This document shows, one piece after another, positions 36,324 through 46,684 of a DNA stretch of 64,000 nt (the stretch's first letter is position 1; each line of letters begins with the position of its first letter). Made by a program: the position numbers and the translations under genes. The stretch is taken from positions 24,699,419 through 24,763,418 of the forward strand of contig OZ020486.1 in the NCBI GenBank assembly GCA_963971405.1, read 5' to 3'. Under the pieces are notes generated by a model. That model was given only the letters and a program-made list of their open reading frames with translations, searched no databases and had not been told where the DNA came from. The DNA comes from Psococerastis gibbosa. Taxonomy: Eukaryota; Arthropoda; Insecta; Psocodea; Psocidae.

Positions 36324-36580
36324 AAAATGTATATTTTTAATTGCATATTTTATCTCGTTATTGACATGAGATGCAAAGCCGTTCGGAGAAGTTATTCCAA
36401 CCAATATAAACAATCACACTAAATAAAACGTACGATTTCAGGGGAAAATGTATATTTTTAAATGTATATTTTATCTCTTTATTGACATGAGATGCAAAGC
36501 CGTTCGAAGAAGTTATTCCAACCAAAATAACCAACCACACTAAATAAAACGTACGATTTCAGGGGAAAATGTATATTTTA
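36324..36580. repeat. Tandem duplication, 121-bp unit, about 2.1 copies
   Basis: AAAATGTATATTTTTAA starts at 36324 and again at 36445, and GGGGAAAATGTATATTTT recurs at 36562. The units share GACATGAGATGCAAAGCCG and ACTAAATAAAACGTACG with few differences, so the duplication is fairly recent. Confidence 0.85.
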
Positions 36581-36978
36581 ACTAAGCAGCAGGGATATTT
36601 CGACACCTGGGATTTCTCTCAATTGGTGGAAGGAGCAACGAATTGATTTGTTGGGATTGCTGAGACGAAGGAAATGCTTAGCGTGCCAAGGATTCCATTT
36701 CCAGCGGATTAATTTAATCCATAGGACCGAAAGGTACCAATTTCGACGCTGAGACCGCTGTCAGCTTTAGCGGTGCAATGTACAGAATAACAGTGTTTAG
36801 CCCTTAGAGGCATGTACACATCCAATTAGTCGGTAATTCTGACTTCCCTTCAATTACGAATTAGAGCCGGTCTTAACATCGTATGAAAAGTACCTAACGA
36901 ATGCTGGACGGCACCGCCGTCTATTAATGCATGGAAATTCCTTCCCGAGAATTTTCTATAGGACTCACCCATTTTTTA

Positions 36979-37358
36979 GGCGCCCATTCCATTGACCGGC
37001 TAGGGCTATTTCCAAAATGGTGACGTGGTAGCAGACACTCAAGACTTAGGTAGCGTCTCCACCGACCTCGCATTGCAGATTGCAAGTGACATTGACGGAA
37101 ATGTTTTTTTTTATTTATAGAAATCTATTAAAATGTTTGTAATTAACATATCCCATGAAGCCATTTTTTAATTTTAGTTTGTTTGTTTGTGATTTTATTG
37201 TATGATCATTGATCAATTTTAACTATGGCATAGAGGAAAATAAACATTTCCGTCAATTCTGCAATGCGAGGTCGGTGGAAACGCCACCTAAGTCTTGAGT
37301 GTCTGCTACCACGTCACCGTTTTGGAAATAGCCCTAGCCGGTCAATGGAATGGGCACC
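36979..37358 (+). mobile_element. PIF/Harbinger-like MITE (M3)
   Basis: Full-length with TTA on both sides (36976-36978 and 37359-37361). Termini GGCGCCCATTCCATTGACCG and GGTCAATGGAATGGGCACC. It sits about 10 bases upstream of a SINE-B copy. Confidence 0.85.
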
Positions 37359-37370
37359 TTAGCGAATTCA

Positions 37371-37525
37371 TTGGCTTGTACTTGTGCGAGTCACTACACT
37401 ACTTTCGATTGGAGACGTGTCGTGACTCAACCCAAATACCTACTTATTAGGGTACTTAGTGAGGTGATTGAAGAGGTTAGTGGGATACATTCATTTAATT
37501 GTTTATACGCGATTAACTTTTTATT
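37371..37525 (+). repeat. SINE-B copy 5
   Basis: GCTTGTACTTGTGCGAGTCA, GGAGACGTGTCGTGACTCAA, then GGATACATTCATTTAATTG and GCGATTAAC. The box A-like left end is missing. Confidence 0.7.
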
Positions 37526-37776
37526 AACTAAGGATAACAAAGAAAATACAATCTCCATCAAAAAGGGGCATATTTTTATTGCTCGCTGGGTAAAGCCTAT
37601 TAATTGTACAATAGTTGCTAAACATTGAAGTAATGTATTGTATTCTGCCTGTCTTTTCCTGCTGTAACCACACCATTGGTCATGGCTTCATGGACATGGC
37701 AAAATCAAACCACATGAGAATTTTTCTCTGAATTAATCCAAATTGTGGCTACATTCAGAAGCCCGTATTCTCAAAC

Positions 37777-38440
37777 ATGATGCTTTACAGGGGCTATGTA
37801 ATCCTGTCCCACTGCAGCAATGGAGATAGTACTGGACTTCCCACCCCTCCATGTTCCAGTGGACACTTCAGCAGAAACGGCATTACTGGGAGTGGAAGGG
37901 CAATTAAGAGAGACTCAGCCTCTCTGACTACGTCTGACCACTGCTTGGATATGCCAAGCGATAGAATCCATCCAAAATACTGTTTTAGGAGGGAATTCAA
38001 AACTATATTAGGGACAATGAAAGAATGCTGCGAATCAGCAGGAATTCTCAATAGTCACACAATCAAGTGGTATACTGATGGCTCTAGGCTAGGAAGTACC
38101 AAACCAAGAACAGGCCTTGGCGTCTTTGGTCCTGGGGTTAAATATCTGGAGTCTCTTAGGAAGAAAACTATAGTCTTGCAGATTCTGCAAGGAAGGTGCG
38201 GAGGACCTGCGATGCAATCGCACGAAGAAGAGCAGCATGCTCGGAAAGCTTGCAGTTACATGTAAAAGACCTACCACTTCTGAATCCCCTCAAGATCCTG
38301 GCTCTCGTGGGGGAGATAGGCCTCGAGAAAGTGATGTAGAAGTGATGTAGATACTTTGTTGTAGGGGGCACAATAGGCCAATAGGCTTAAATGCACACAG
38401 GTAGCACCTGTACACAAATTTATATTTAAAAAAAAATGTA
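37777..38440 (+). mobile_element. Decayed LINE fragment with RNase H domain
   Basis: A frame with WYTDGSRLGSTKPRTGLGVF near 38068 has the TDGS signature of an RNase H domain, as found at the end of I-, R1- and some Jockey-type LINE polyproteins. Upstream, another frame reads LDFPPLHVPVDTSAETALLG, and downstream a third reads VKDLPLLNPLKILALVGEIG to a stop near 38350. The three frames show at least two frameshifts. It is an inactive remnant. Confidence 0.7.
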
Positions 38441-39637
38441 TTGTATTAATGTATTGCAATTTATTGTGCATGGTGAGGATGATGATAGGTCATCCCATAT
38501 TTTCTTGTGGAAAGAAGAAAAAACCAAGACTTTCACAAGATGGTCACGATGATGTATTGTAGTTTTAAAAATAATTCGTTTCAAATTTTAATTTTTAGCA
38601 ATTGGTACCTTCTCCTACAATACAAGTGGGTGTTGAATCATAGTTACAGTAGTTAAGCACTTTGTAATTGTGCTGGATCAAACAGCCTTACAACAGTTTG
38701 GAAATTGGGGATTGGGCTACGGATATATAGGACGATGGAACTGATGGAAGTCCTCATATGCTTTCATGTAAACTGTAACATATTGTAGATTCTGACACAT
38801 CCATCACTGCTTACTACCTTTAAAACAGACTCCCCTTGTGATTCATTGCTGACATTCCTGTCTCAGTGTACCCCAGAGTATATTCCATGTCTGCAGTGGT
38901 ATATATGTAGTATATGTCAATGCATGGGATGATGGAAATATCCCATATGTATAAATGAAATGATAAGAAATGTGGCGTTCAATTGGGAAATTCCAATTTC
39001 TCAACGAAAAAAAAATTCCGTTAGTGTGTTAGTTTTTGTAACTGGGGTTAGTTTTAGGAATGGTTTTTTTTTTAACTAGGCAATAGTCTGATTTTCAGAA
39101 CTATAACATCATCCGGGGTCTCTTATTCTAACCCAGAGGGAACACAGGGAAACTCTTTCTAGCAAAAGAAACCCGGATGATCAGTGTTTCTAGTCCCTGG
39201 CTTCATCGCGTCCGCCTTTATCCGGGCTGTGGCTGTAACCGGTAACTTAGACCCGTTCACACAGCCGTTGAGCCGTTGAACACCTTTCAAGGTGATCTAG
39301 GAAAGTGTTAGGGGGCAGAATAATTACCGATTACAGGGCTGGATTTGGCCGGGGGCCCATTGATTGAGAATTGGACGCGATCGGGGACCGCAAACCATCC
39401 ATGAGCAGCGTTTGTGGCCTAATGGTATACATGTGTTTCAAATTATTACTTTGTGACTAATTGTATTGTATTGTTGTTGCAATTTTGTAAGCACATAGCG
39501 TTGTGGATTTTATCTGTTTTTAATACGAGGAGCTTGGTAATTATTATAATCACTCATTTATGTGCAATATACTTATAACAGTTCCTAAGGTGTTATTCTG
39601 AGAAATATTAGATATGTAGTAGGTACTGAGTACTGAC

Positions 39638-39847
39638 CTAAAACAGTTAGCTTGATTGGCTTCGAAGACAAGGGCCGGTCTGAGGGTGATGACCGGTACT
39701 GACACAGCCACAGTCCGTCGTCTTCGAGTCGCACTTTTGATATGAGAAGGTGACCGTGGATGGGGTCCTTACTGTACCTGTGGCCAGTGTCAGAGACCCC
39801 CAGGTCGATCAGGTCTACCGTCTGCCCATTATGACTCCAGGTTATAC
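39638..39847 (-). CDS. IgSF protein, exon b: second half of Ig1
   Basis: The exon is 210 bases long, phase 1 at both ends, with acceptor TTTTAG and donor GTCAGT. It supplies the C-strand tryptophan (ITWSHNGQTV) and the F-strand signature EDDGLWLC with the second disulfide cysteine. It ends in KPIKLTVL, a typical G strand. Joined to the preceding exon it makes one complete V/I-type Ig domain. The splice junction codon to the next exon (G plus AT) gives Asp. It lies 6.4 kb from the upstream exon and 7.8 kb from the downstream one. A family D repeat begins about 80 bases upstream of its acceptor. Confidence 0.9.
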
Positions 39848-39929
39848 CTAAAACAAATACAGTACCATATGCTATAATACAATACACTATAACTGGTAGT
39901 ATACAGAATAATATAGTAGCCTCAAAGCA

Positions 39930-40120
39930 GCCGGCCGCCTTACCAAGTTGAATCCAGTGGAGCAGAGCAGGTTCAAAGATGCAGATAACTTGGTAGTGTG
40001 CACAGTGCCGGTAGGGAAACATGGTAGGACTTGTCCTGGTCACCTCCGAACTAATCGTGTGACTTCACTGTGCTTCCCAAGTGGTTCGGAATCCACTATA
40101 ATTAGGAGGTCCCCTGTCCT
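39930..40120 (+). repeat. Family D dispersed repeat, copy 3 (partial)
   Basis: AACTTGGTAGTGTGCACAG, GGTCACCTCCGAACTAATCG, and GGTTCGGAATCCACTATAAT, ending GGAGGTCCCCTGTC. The 3' CCGCCAGGCTGACAGGG part is missing. It starts about 80 bases upstream of the exon b acceptor. Confidence 0.7.
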
Positions 40121-41300
40121 ATGGGCCCACACCGTGGCCTGGGACTGTGTCCAACCATACTACTACTAGCCTCAAAGCAACTGTGCTCGGGTGGCCAGAT
40201 TTTCAAAACGAAAAAAGAGTATATATACTATATATGTATATGCAAGATCCATATGCGTAAGAGCCAAGAAGCGGGGGGGGGGAGAGAGATGGTGTTACAT
40301 TAAATCACTGATTGATGGAGTAGGGCACGCACCTATTTCATTACTTCTTCACTAAAAAATCGTAGGATAACAAGATTAATTATTCGCCAAACCCGACCCA
40401 TAAAATTTTACAATTGGCGAACTTATTTTAAATTAAATGCCCTTCCTGAACTCTTACCTAACTAGTTCTATTTAATTATACGCCTGTAGTATTAACGAAA
40501 TTAGTATTTACTCCAGCATTTTACATTGGTTTTAAATCGTATTTGTAAACCATTAATGATTTTTGTCGCGATTTTGATCACATATTTATATTTTTACTCA
40601 TCCTATGTTTTAGTTTTTAAACCATGCAATCAAAATAATTCAAGTCAAATATTAATTGCTTCAGTTGAAAACCAAAGCATAGATTTGCATAGATACCACT
40701 GTATCAAGACAGAAGTTTTCTGCATGAGCTCTCAAAATCTGAGCAGTGATGAATATGTATGTATGACAGTTATCAACGGTCTTTATGCTGATTCAGAGTA
40801 ATTGAAGCAGTTATTCAAGTTCCATGATTCAAAATTTCTCTGCTTCGGAGACGGCACCTTCAAATTAATTAAGTTTAGTGTTACAGTAGGTAGGTACCTA
40901 TGAAACAATGTGGGAATACGTCTGATTTCATTGCTGATATTTAAACGTCAGAACATCATTAACCATTTTTGATTCAGCTTTAAGACTAGAGTACCTATTT
41001 ATTTTTTTTTGTAAGAAAGAAATATAAATACAGTACATATATACAATATTCACAGTACATACAGTATGTATTGGCATTCAAACAACTAAATGGATTATTC
41101 CGAATCGCTTCTTCAGTCATCTCAAAGGTTGCAATGAGTTACGATCGTATCTGCGGTAAAGAATGAAGAATCCCACAAATATCCGACCATCCTCTCAAGT
41201 ATGCCACCACAGTGCTAAAACTTCATTATAATTATTATCCACTACAGTTACGCCTAAAAATTCATTAAGGGTGCATTCGAAATGCGTTCGATAAAGTGCT

Positions 41301-41497
41301 TAAATAAATAAATAAGGACTTTTTATTGTTTCTATTACTAAGCCAACCTAGCGGAGTTAGGGCTATAAAGCCCTCTCTTACACTCAACTAGGAAGGCCCG
41401 GTACCGCCTGCTTTACATGCCCTCCGAAGCATGGCCAGAAAATGTAGCCAGTGTGGGACTCGAACCAACAACCTTTCGGGTGAAAGTCAGAGTCCGC
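41301..41497 (-). repeat. SINE-A copy 5
   Basis: A minus-strand copy from a (TAAA)n tail to TTTCGGGTGAAAGTCAGAGT. It ends abruptly at GTCCGCACGGGCC instead of the usual ATGTCCTGAC, where a short LINE-tail fragment begins. Confidence 0.85.
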
Positions 41498-41518
41498 ACG
41501 GGCCGATGCAGCCACCAT
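41497..41518 (+). mobile_element. Very short LINE tail fragment fused to SINE-A
   Basis: CACGGGCCGATGCAGCCACC matches the last coding bases of the LINE at 31101-31409 with one difference in 20. It replaces the 5' end of the adjacent SINE-A copy. Confidence 0.5.
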
Positions 41519-42780
41519 AAGAAGATAAGATATTCGCATGGGAGAATTTTAGAAATCAGCAAAGGTTGCCTAGTTTCTCAACAACACATTTTCAACACAT
41601 CACAACATTTTTCTAGAAGGTGTTGCTTCAGGTCCCTTCTGAACTCGTAGAAGCAAGCATTCTTGTCACTTGTGGGTTCTCGCTACTATTTGGTAACGAT
41701 TATGGACAGTGAGCCTACCTACCATATATTGTATCATACTGGCTCTGAACGCACCCTAAGTGTAAATACTCAAGGTGCAGATGGAATCATTATACCAATT
41801 TAGGTACATCGTGTAGGGTATAGCCGAGTACTGCTAGAGTATTTTGAATTTTGATTTGGACTTAAAAATTCTTTTAGACTTCGTCAATATTTGTCAGTCA
41901 TGTCAGGTTTTGGTTGAATACAATAACAATAATGAACTATTCTGTGAAATACAGGCACAAACTTTTAGCAAGCGAGAGAGAATAATATACAGTATGTAGA
42001 TTGTATCAAGCTCAGTAAATATGGTACCTACCGTATATCAATATAATTTACGAACCTGCTGCTGTGAATTTCAATCGATGCTTTCAATTGAAAGCCGTGC
42101 CTTTTGAATTCCAATATAATTGACCGAACACGAGGGGAGGACATATTATTAACGAACACCATCAATATTCACGTTTTCGCTATTACCACCTCATTCATAA
42201 TTATTTGAGTAATTTGTTGACGCTCCAATTTTATGTATCACGTGCAAACATATTGATTTTCATGTTACATACACACAAGCTGCTTCACATGGAAATATAT
42301 TTTAGCTTACCTTCCTTGATAAAATTATAATTATATCAGCAAAATAAATTTTGAATGCGACTAGGCATGAGTAGGCTATGATGCATTATCACATATATAC
42401 TGTATACACATAGATTGTTTCCGATAATGTACGATAATACATACAAGCCATCATATAATAGATACTAGTACACACTATATTTGCGTGGGAAAGCAAATGG
42501 ATAAATAAATAAAGACTTTATCTCCAAATGAACCACCCTTGCACCTAGCGGAGTTAATGCCATGCGAAGCTTAATGGCGGTAAAATTTCAGTACTATTTA
42601 AATGACATTAAAAATATAGTTTTAAGTTACAACTATCTCTACACTCAGTGTTAAATAAGAAATAATTAATGCTGGGCCAGCACATATACACGGCATACAT
42701 ACAGTATATAAAGCAGATATGGTTAACAAAGTGCCATGTGTAGTACAACTAACTTTGCGGGCAATTTCAAAACGTCTAGG

Positions 42781-42864
42781 TAATTAATAACTTTATATAT
42801 AAAGTAATTAATTAATAATAATTTATTATAATAATTAATAACTTTATATATAAAGTTATTAATC
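42781..42864. repeat. AT-rich palindrome pair
   Basis: AACTTTATATATAAAGT occurs twice (42789 and 42840), each self-complementary, separated by a TAATAATTTATTATAATAAT linker. Confidence 0.7.
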
Positions 42865-43395
42865 ATGTTTCACTTCCACGAAATCACTGAAGAAACACTC
42901 TCATGCATTAAGTCTAGGTAAGCAGACATTTTTAGAACATACTGTATAGCAATGTATATAATGGATGTAACGTAAATGCAACGTAAATGCAACGTTTCAT
43001 TCAGTTTTAATTAGATTTGTGTCCCTGTATTACTACGTACTTGTAGATTAAAGTGGAGGGATGACCAAAAACGTTTTGATATGAGTGAAAAATAGAGAAT
43101 TAAAAGAATTCCAATTATTTTGAATAACTGCAAACACCATTACTGCGCTGCACATGCAGTGTGGGAAATCCCCGTGGCGCTCTGGTGGTTAAGGTAATGC
43201 AAGTTTGCAATTTACCACATAATAACGAATATTGCTATCAATTTGTTATTCCTTTACCCATAAATTGTATAGTAATATGTATTTGTAGTATCAGCATTAT
43301 TATTTCTCTTTTCTTTTGTTAATTACGCCATAGCATTAGGCTTCCGCCATCTTTCTTGCAGCCCAATAGAACATATGTACCTATATATGTCAGGA

Positions 43396-43755
43396 CTGCC
43401 AACGGCCTTACCATGTTGATTCCATTAGAGCAGAGCATGTTTCAAACTGCGGCAACTTGGTAGTGTGCACAGCGTTGGCAGGGGAACCTGGTGGGACATG
43501 ATAACGCGCTTTGGCAGTATAAGTCGAGTCCTGGTCACCTCCGATTTAATCGTGTGACTTTACCATGTTTCCCAAGTGGTTCGGAATCCACTATAATCAG
43601 GAGGTCCACCCTGTCAGTCAACTCCCCTTTCCCCGAGGTGAAAGAGTCTGCCCTTAGGGTGTCTCAAGTTAACAAACAGACTCACTCCCCCCGCCAGGCT
43701 GACAGGGTTGCTTAAAGCAAGAATGCTGAAAGCAGGCGTTAGAAACAACAACAAC
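43396..43755 (+). repeat. Family D dispersed repeat, copy 4
   Basis: Full-length copy from CTGCCAACGGCCTTACCATG to GCAGGCGTTAGAAACAAC. It lies end-to-end with SINE-A copy 6, only about 8 bases apart. Confidence 0.75.
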
Positions 43756-43762
43756 ATATATG

Positions 43763-43980
43763 TCAGGACATGTAGCGTAGTGGTACGGACTCTGACTTTC
43801 ACCCGAAAGGTTGTTGGTTCGAGTCCCACACTGGCTACATTTTCTGGCCATGCTTCGGAGGGCATGTAAAGCAGGCGGTTCCGGGCTTTCCTATTTGAGT
43901 GTAAGAGAGGGCTTTACAGCCCAAACCCCCGCTAGGTTGGCTTATTAATAGAACAAAAAAAGTCAATATTTATATTTTTA
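43763..43980 (+). repeat. SINE-A copy 6
   Basis: Best-preserved head: CAGGACATGTAGCGTAGTGG, GACTTTCACCCGAAAGG, GGTTCGAGTCCCACACTGGC, then the core and an AAAAAAAGTC tail. It can serve as reference for the family. Confidence 0.9.
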
Positions 43981-44944
43981 TATACCTTAATCTGGCGACC
44001 CTATTAAAATACGCCAAAATCATTTTTACAATGTAAGCTATTACTCAAGTCATGACTTATTTCCAGAGACACTAAGTAAAGGATATAAGAAACCCTTATC
44101 AGACCTATTGCAACATACGGCTTCCTAAAATTGTAGGGATACTACATAAATTGTATACCCTCTGAATTCTCACTTTGAATCTTGCTTCAAATTCACTTAG
44201 ATTCCAGAGAATTCATTTAAAGGTTGTTGAAAACTTCAGTTTCTGACTTTTTTTTCTTTCCCTCCCTCTCCCTAAAGACAAGAAAACCTACTTTACACAA
44301 CCTTTTAACTTTGGATAATAGAAAAGAGCCGGCGAAGATGTATGGGAATACATTAACTCGAGGTTCGACTAGTAATAAATGTTGAGGCTTAGCTTTATCG
44401 CAACGTTTCCTGGTTGTAATTTATGCAGAGCACGGCTCTGTAGTGCTTGCATATGCAGCAAAGCAACCAGTTGTTAGCTCCATACATTTGGTGGCTTCTC
44501 AACTAAAATGTTCAAAGGTTGCTTCAACCCAAAACCTAATTTGCTTATACTGTACAATTGTACATGCATTTACTAAGGCTTTTCAATCAGAATTAGGCGA
44601 GTAATTGAATGAGGTAAAACTCTATATTTTTCCCAATTCATCCCACTGTAGCCTATGTAATAAGTTTCCCCAATCAGAGTTGCTAGTGACTGATAAAAAA
44701 AAATTCATGGCCTTATGGCGTAAGGTAATGTAAATGTTACTTTCGCGAGTTTGTTGACTGAAATATTTCCTTTCTGCTGGCAACTTTGAGCCAAGGAATG
44801 TTTGTAGATTTTTGTTTTCTAATAAAAACAGTGCATCGCTTCCTTTCATTGCGTGGTTAAACAGTGGAAACCTACAATAATAAATTAAAAAGGTAGCAGT
44901 ACCATATTGTAAACGACACAGCCAGGTACCTACCTACAAAATTT

Positions 44945-45188
44945 GTTGCCTATTAGCAAAAGCAATCCTGTCCACCCAGGTAGATTTTTCAGAAACCGCA
45001 AAAAACTGCTGTGCCGCAACGCCATGAGGTATAACATTACAGTTTTTAAAGCTAATTTCAACAGTATTAGAATTGCTTTTGCATCTCAATGTCTGAATCA
45101 TCGGATAGAGTATTGAAAAATAAAAAAAATGGCGCAAATATCTCAAAACTGAAAAAAATGGAGAGGATTGCTTTTGCTGATAGGCAAC
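44945..45188. mobile_element. MITE with 25-bp terminal inverted repeats
   Basis: Left GTTGCCTATTAGCAAAAGCA plus ATCCT, right AGGATTGCTTTTGCTGATAG plus GCAAC: 24 of 25 positions pair. The element is 244 bp. No clear target duplication is seen and no other copy is present in this window. Confidence 0.7.
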
Positions 45189-46219
45189 TCAAATGGTTGT
45201 TTTATATGATTTAGGAAGTATGTAATTGTGGGTATCATATAAAGTACCCAAAACATAATACTGTATCAATTTATTTGTACCTCGTAGTTGCATAAACATT
45301 ACGGTAGGTACTTGCTACTTTCAGTTTCAATATGCTGTATGCACTTTGTAAAATAGGTACCTACAGCGCTTGGAAACGAAAAGTTAATTTCCAGCATTGA
45401 ACGCGGCGGGAAATTTTTTCTGCTTTTCTGTGGAAGAATGAATGAACGCCCTGGGCTCAGTGTTAACAATGCGAAGTTGAAACCGACCATTACTGCCTAA
45501 TTTCCCTACAGCAATGCAGGCAAAGGATTGCAGCGAATTGGCTTTAGTAAGGCTGGTGGCTGGCCCGTTTATATAGTTGCACAACTCGCGGGGGGGGGGG
45601 GGGCAGGTAATAAAGCAACTGAAAATTGAATTTGTTTTATTTACTTGGTCTGATTATTCTTTACGTGGATATAGTCAATTCAACCCATGGAATATACTCG
45701 TACAAACAATAGTAGCTGATTGAGGCAAATACGAAATGAACGATTCGGTGCGAAAGAATCCCAAATATCTTCATCCTTGATATGGGCATTTGGGCAGTGG
45801 ATTGGACCGCACGATTCAATGAGACAACTTCTATTAATCTATTCCGATATCGATTGTAACATTTCGCGTGAAAAGGCCCTTGCTCGCGCTTGAACTCAAT
45901 ATCTTTCTTAGTAGTAGTAGTATTTGTAGTCGGGACCCAGGCCGCAATTTGGGCCCATAGGTTCCCCAGTCGCACTAGTCGAGCCCCACTGCTTCAGCGA
46001 ATCTCGCCATGGCCACGGGATGGACTTCTGGAGCCCAGCCGTCAGTAGCAATAGTACACCCCAAATGTTCTAGTCTTAGGTGCCAGATCATATTTACCTA
46101 GGTATTATATATAATATCTTACTTACCTTTGCTGACTGTTTCGACTATACGGATACAATGTGGTATATGATTCCTTCTTGTGTTTTGTAAAAGCTTCCGC
46201 TCCGCAACACTAGACTCAC

Positions 46220-46435
46220 CTAATGTAAAATGTCCGGGGGCAGCCTCCAGGGGAAGCATACACTCCAGCCGGACGTCTTGATGGGGGTTGACAATCTGGT
46301 CCAGGGCGAGCGTGGCCGTGGTAGAAGACAGTGAGTCGTGGCCCAAGACGTTGGCGTCTTCATTGCCATCTAACTTCTTCCCTTTAGCAGTGGCCTGATG
46401 GTGTCTTATGTGTTGAGGCATTGTTAATCCTGTTC
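46220..46435 (-). CDS. IgSF protein, exon a: N-terminal segment and first half of Ig1
   Basis: This is the most upstream exon that can be placed. It runs from a TTTCAG acceptor to a GTGAGT donor, is 216 bases long and is phase 1 at both ends. It starts with a polar, His/Lys-rich stretch (MPQHIRHHQ follows five codons in). It then enters the A/B strands of an Ig domain, with the motif NPHQDVRLEC holding the first disulfide cysteine. The exon ends HFTL plus G, which joins the GT of the next exon to make Gly. The protein is probably an extracellular adhesion or recognition molecule. No signal peptide is present, so at least one exon must lie upstream unless the internal Met is used, which would leave an Ig protein without a secretion signal. 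The product assignment rests on domain architecture; the family label is recollection only. Confidence 0.82.
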
Positions 46436-46623
46436 CTGAAACACAATATTTAAAAAAAATTAGCCGCGGTCTCACTTAAATTTAGTTGATTGGTTGATAC
46501 CGTTAAAATGTTATTAATAGCTTTGTTAATTACTCAATATTGTGCCAAATACAATAAGTTATAGTTAGGTAGGAATTTGATGGTTTAATTAGTTAGTTAA
46601 TTTTTTTTTATATAATTTATTTT

Positions 46624-46684
46624 ATTAAATTATTAATTAATTTGTTAAATTATTAATTAATTTGTTAAATTATTAATTAATTAA
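46624..46684. repeat. Tandem repeat, 20-bp AT-rich unit, three copies
   Basis: The unit TTTGTTAAATTATTAATTAA is repeated almost exactly. Confidence 0.85.

Larger units (their letters stand above)
31816..39637 (-). other. Intron between exons b and c (7.8 kb)
   Basis: It holds family C copy 3, a LINE C-terminal fragment, a small direct repeat, a tandem duplication, a family M MITE, a SINE-B copy and an RNase H-bearing LINE fragment. I see nothing recognisable in 32800-33500, 33910-34555, 34715-36320, 36585-36975 and 38450-39635, beyond short poly-G runs (for example 33174-33183). Confidence 0.7.
39848..46219 (-). other. Intron between exons a and b (6.4 kb)
   Basis: It contains family D copies 3 and 4, SINE-A copies 5 and 6, an AT palindrome cluster and a MITE with 25-bp terminal repeats. 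Stretches without recognised features: 40125-41295, 41520-42500, 42865-43390, 43985-44940 and 45190-46215. A poly-G run lies at 45590-45603. Near 42500-42600 a minus-strand SINE-A-like 3' end (CACCTAGCGGAGTTAATGCC) is present without a head. Confidence 0.7.

Noticed and set aside
46119-46219. Extension of the exon a open frame past the donor
   Set aside because: The GTGAGT donor at 46219 joins perfectly in phase with exon b and completes Ig1; the read-through sequence has no Ig features.
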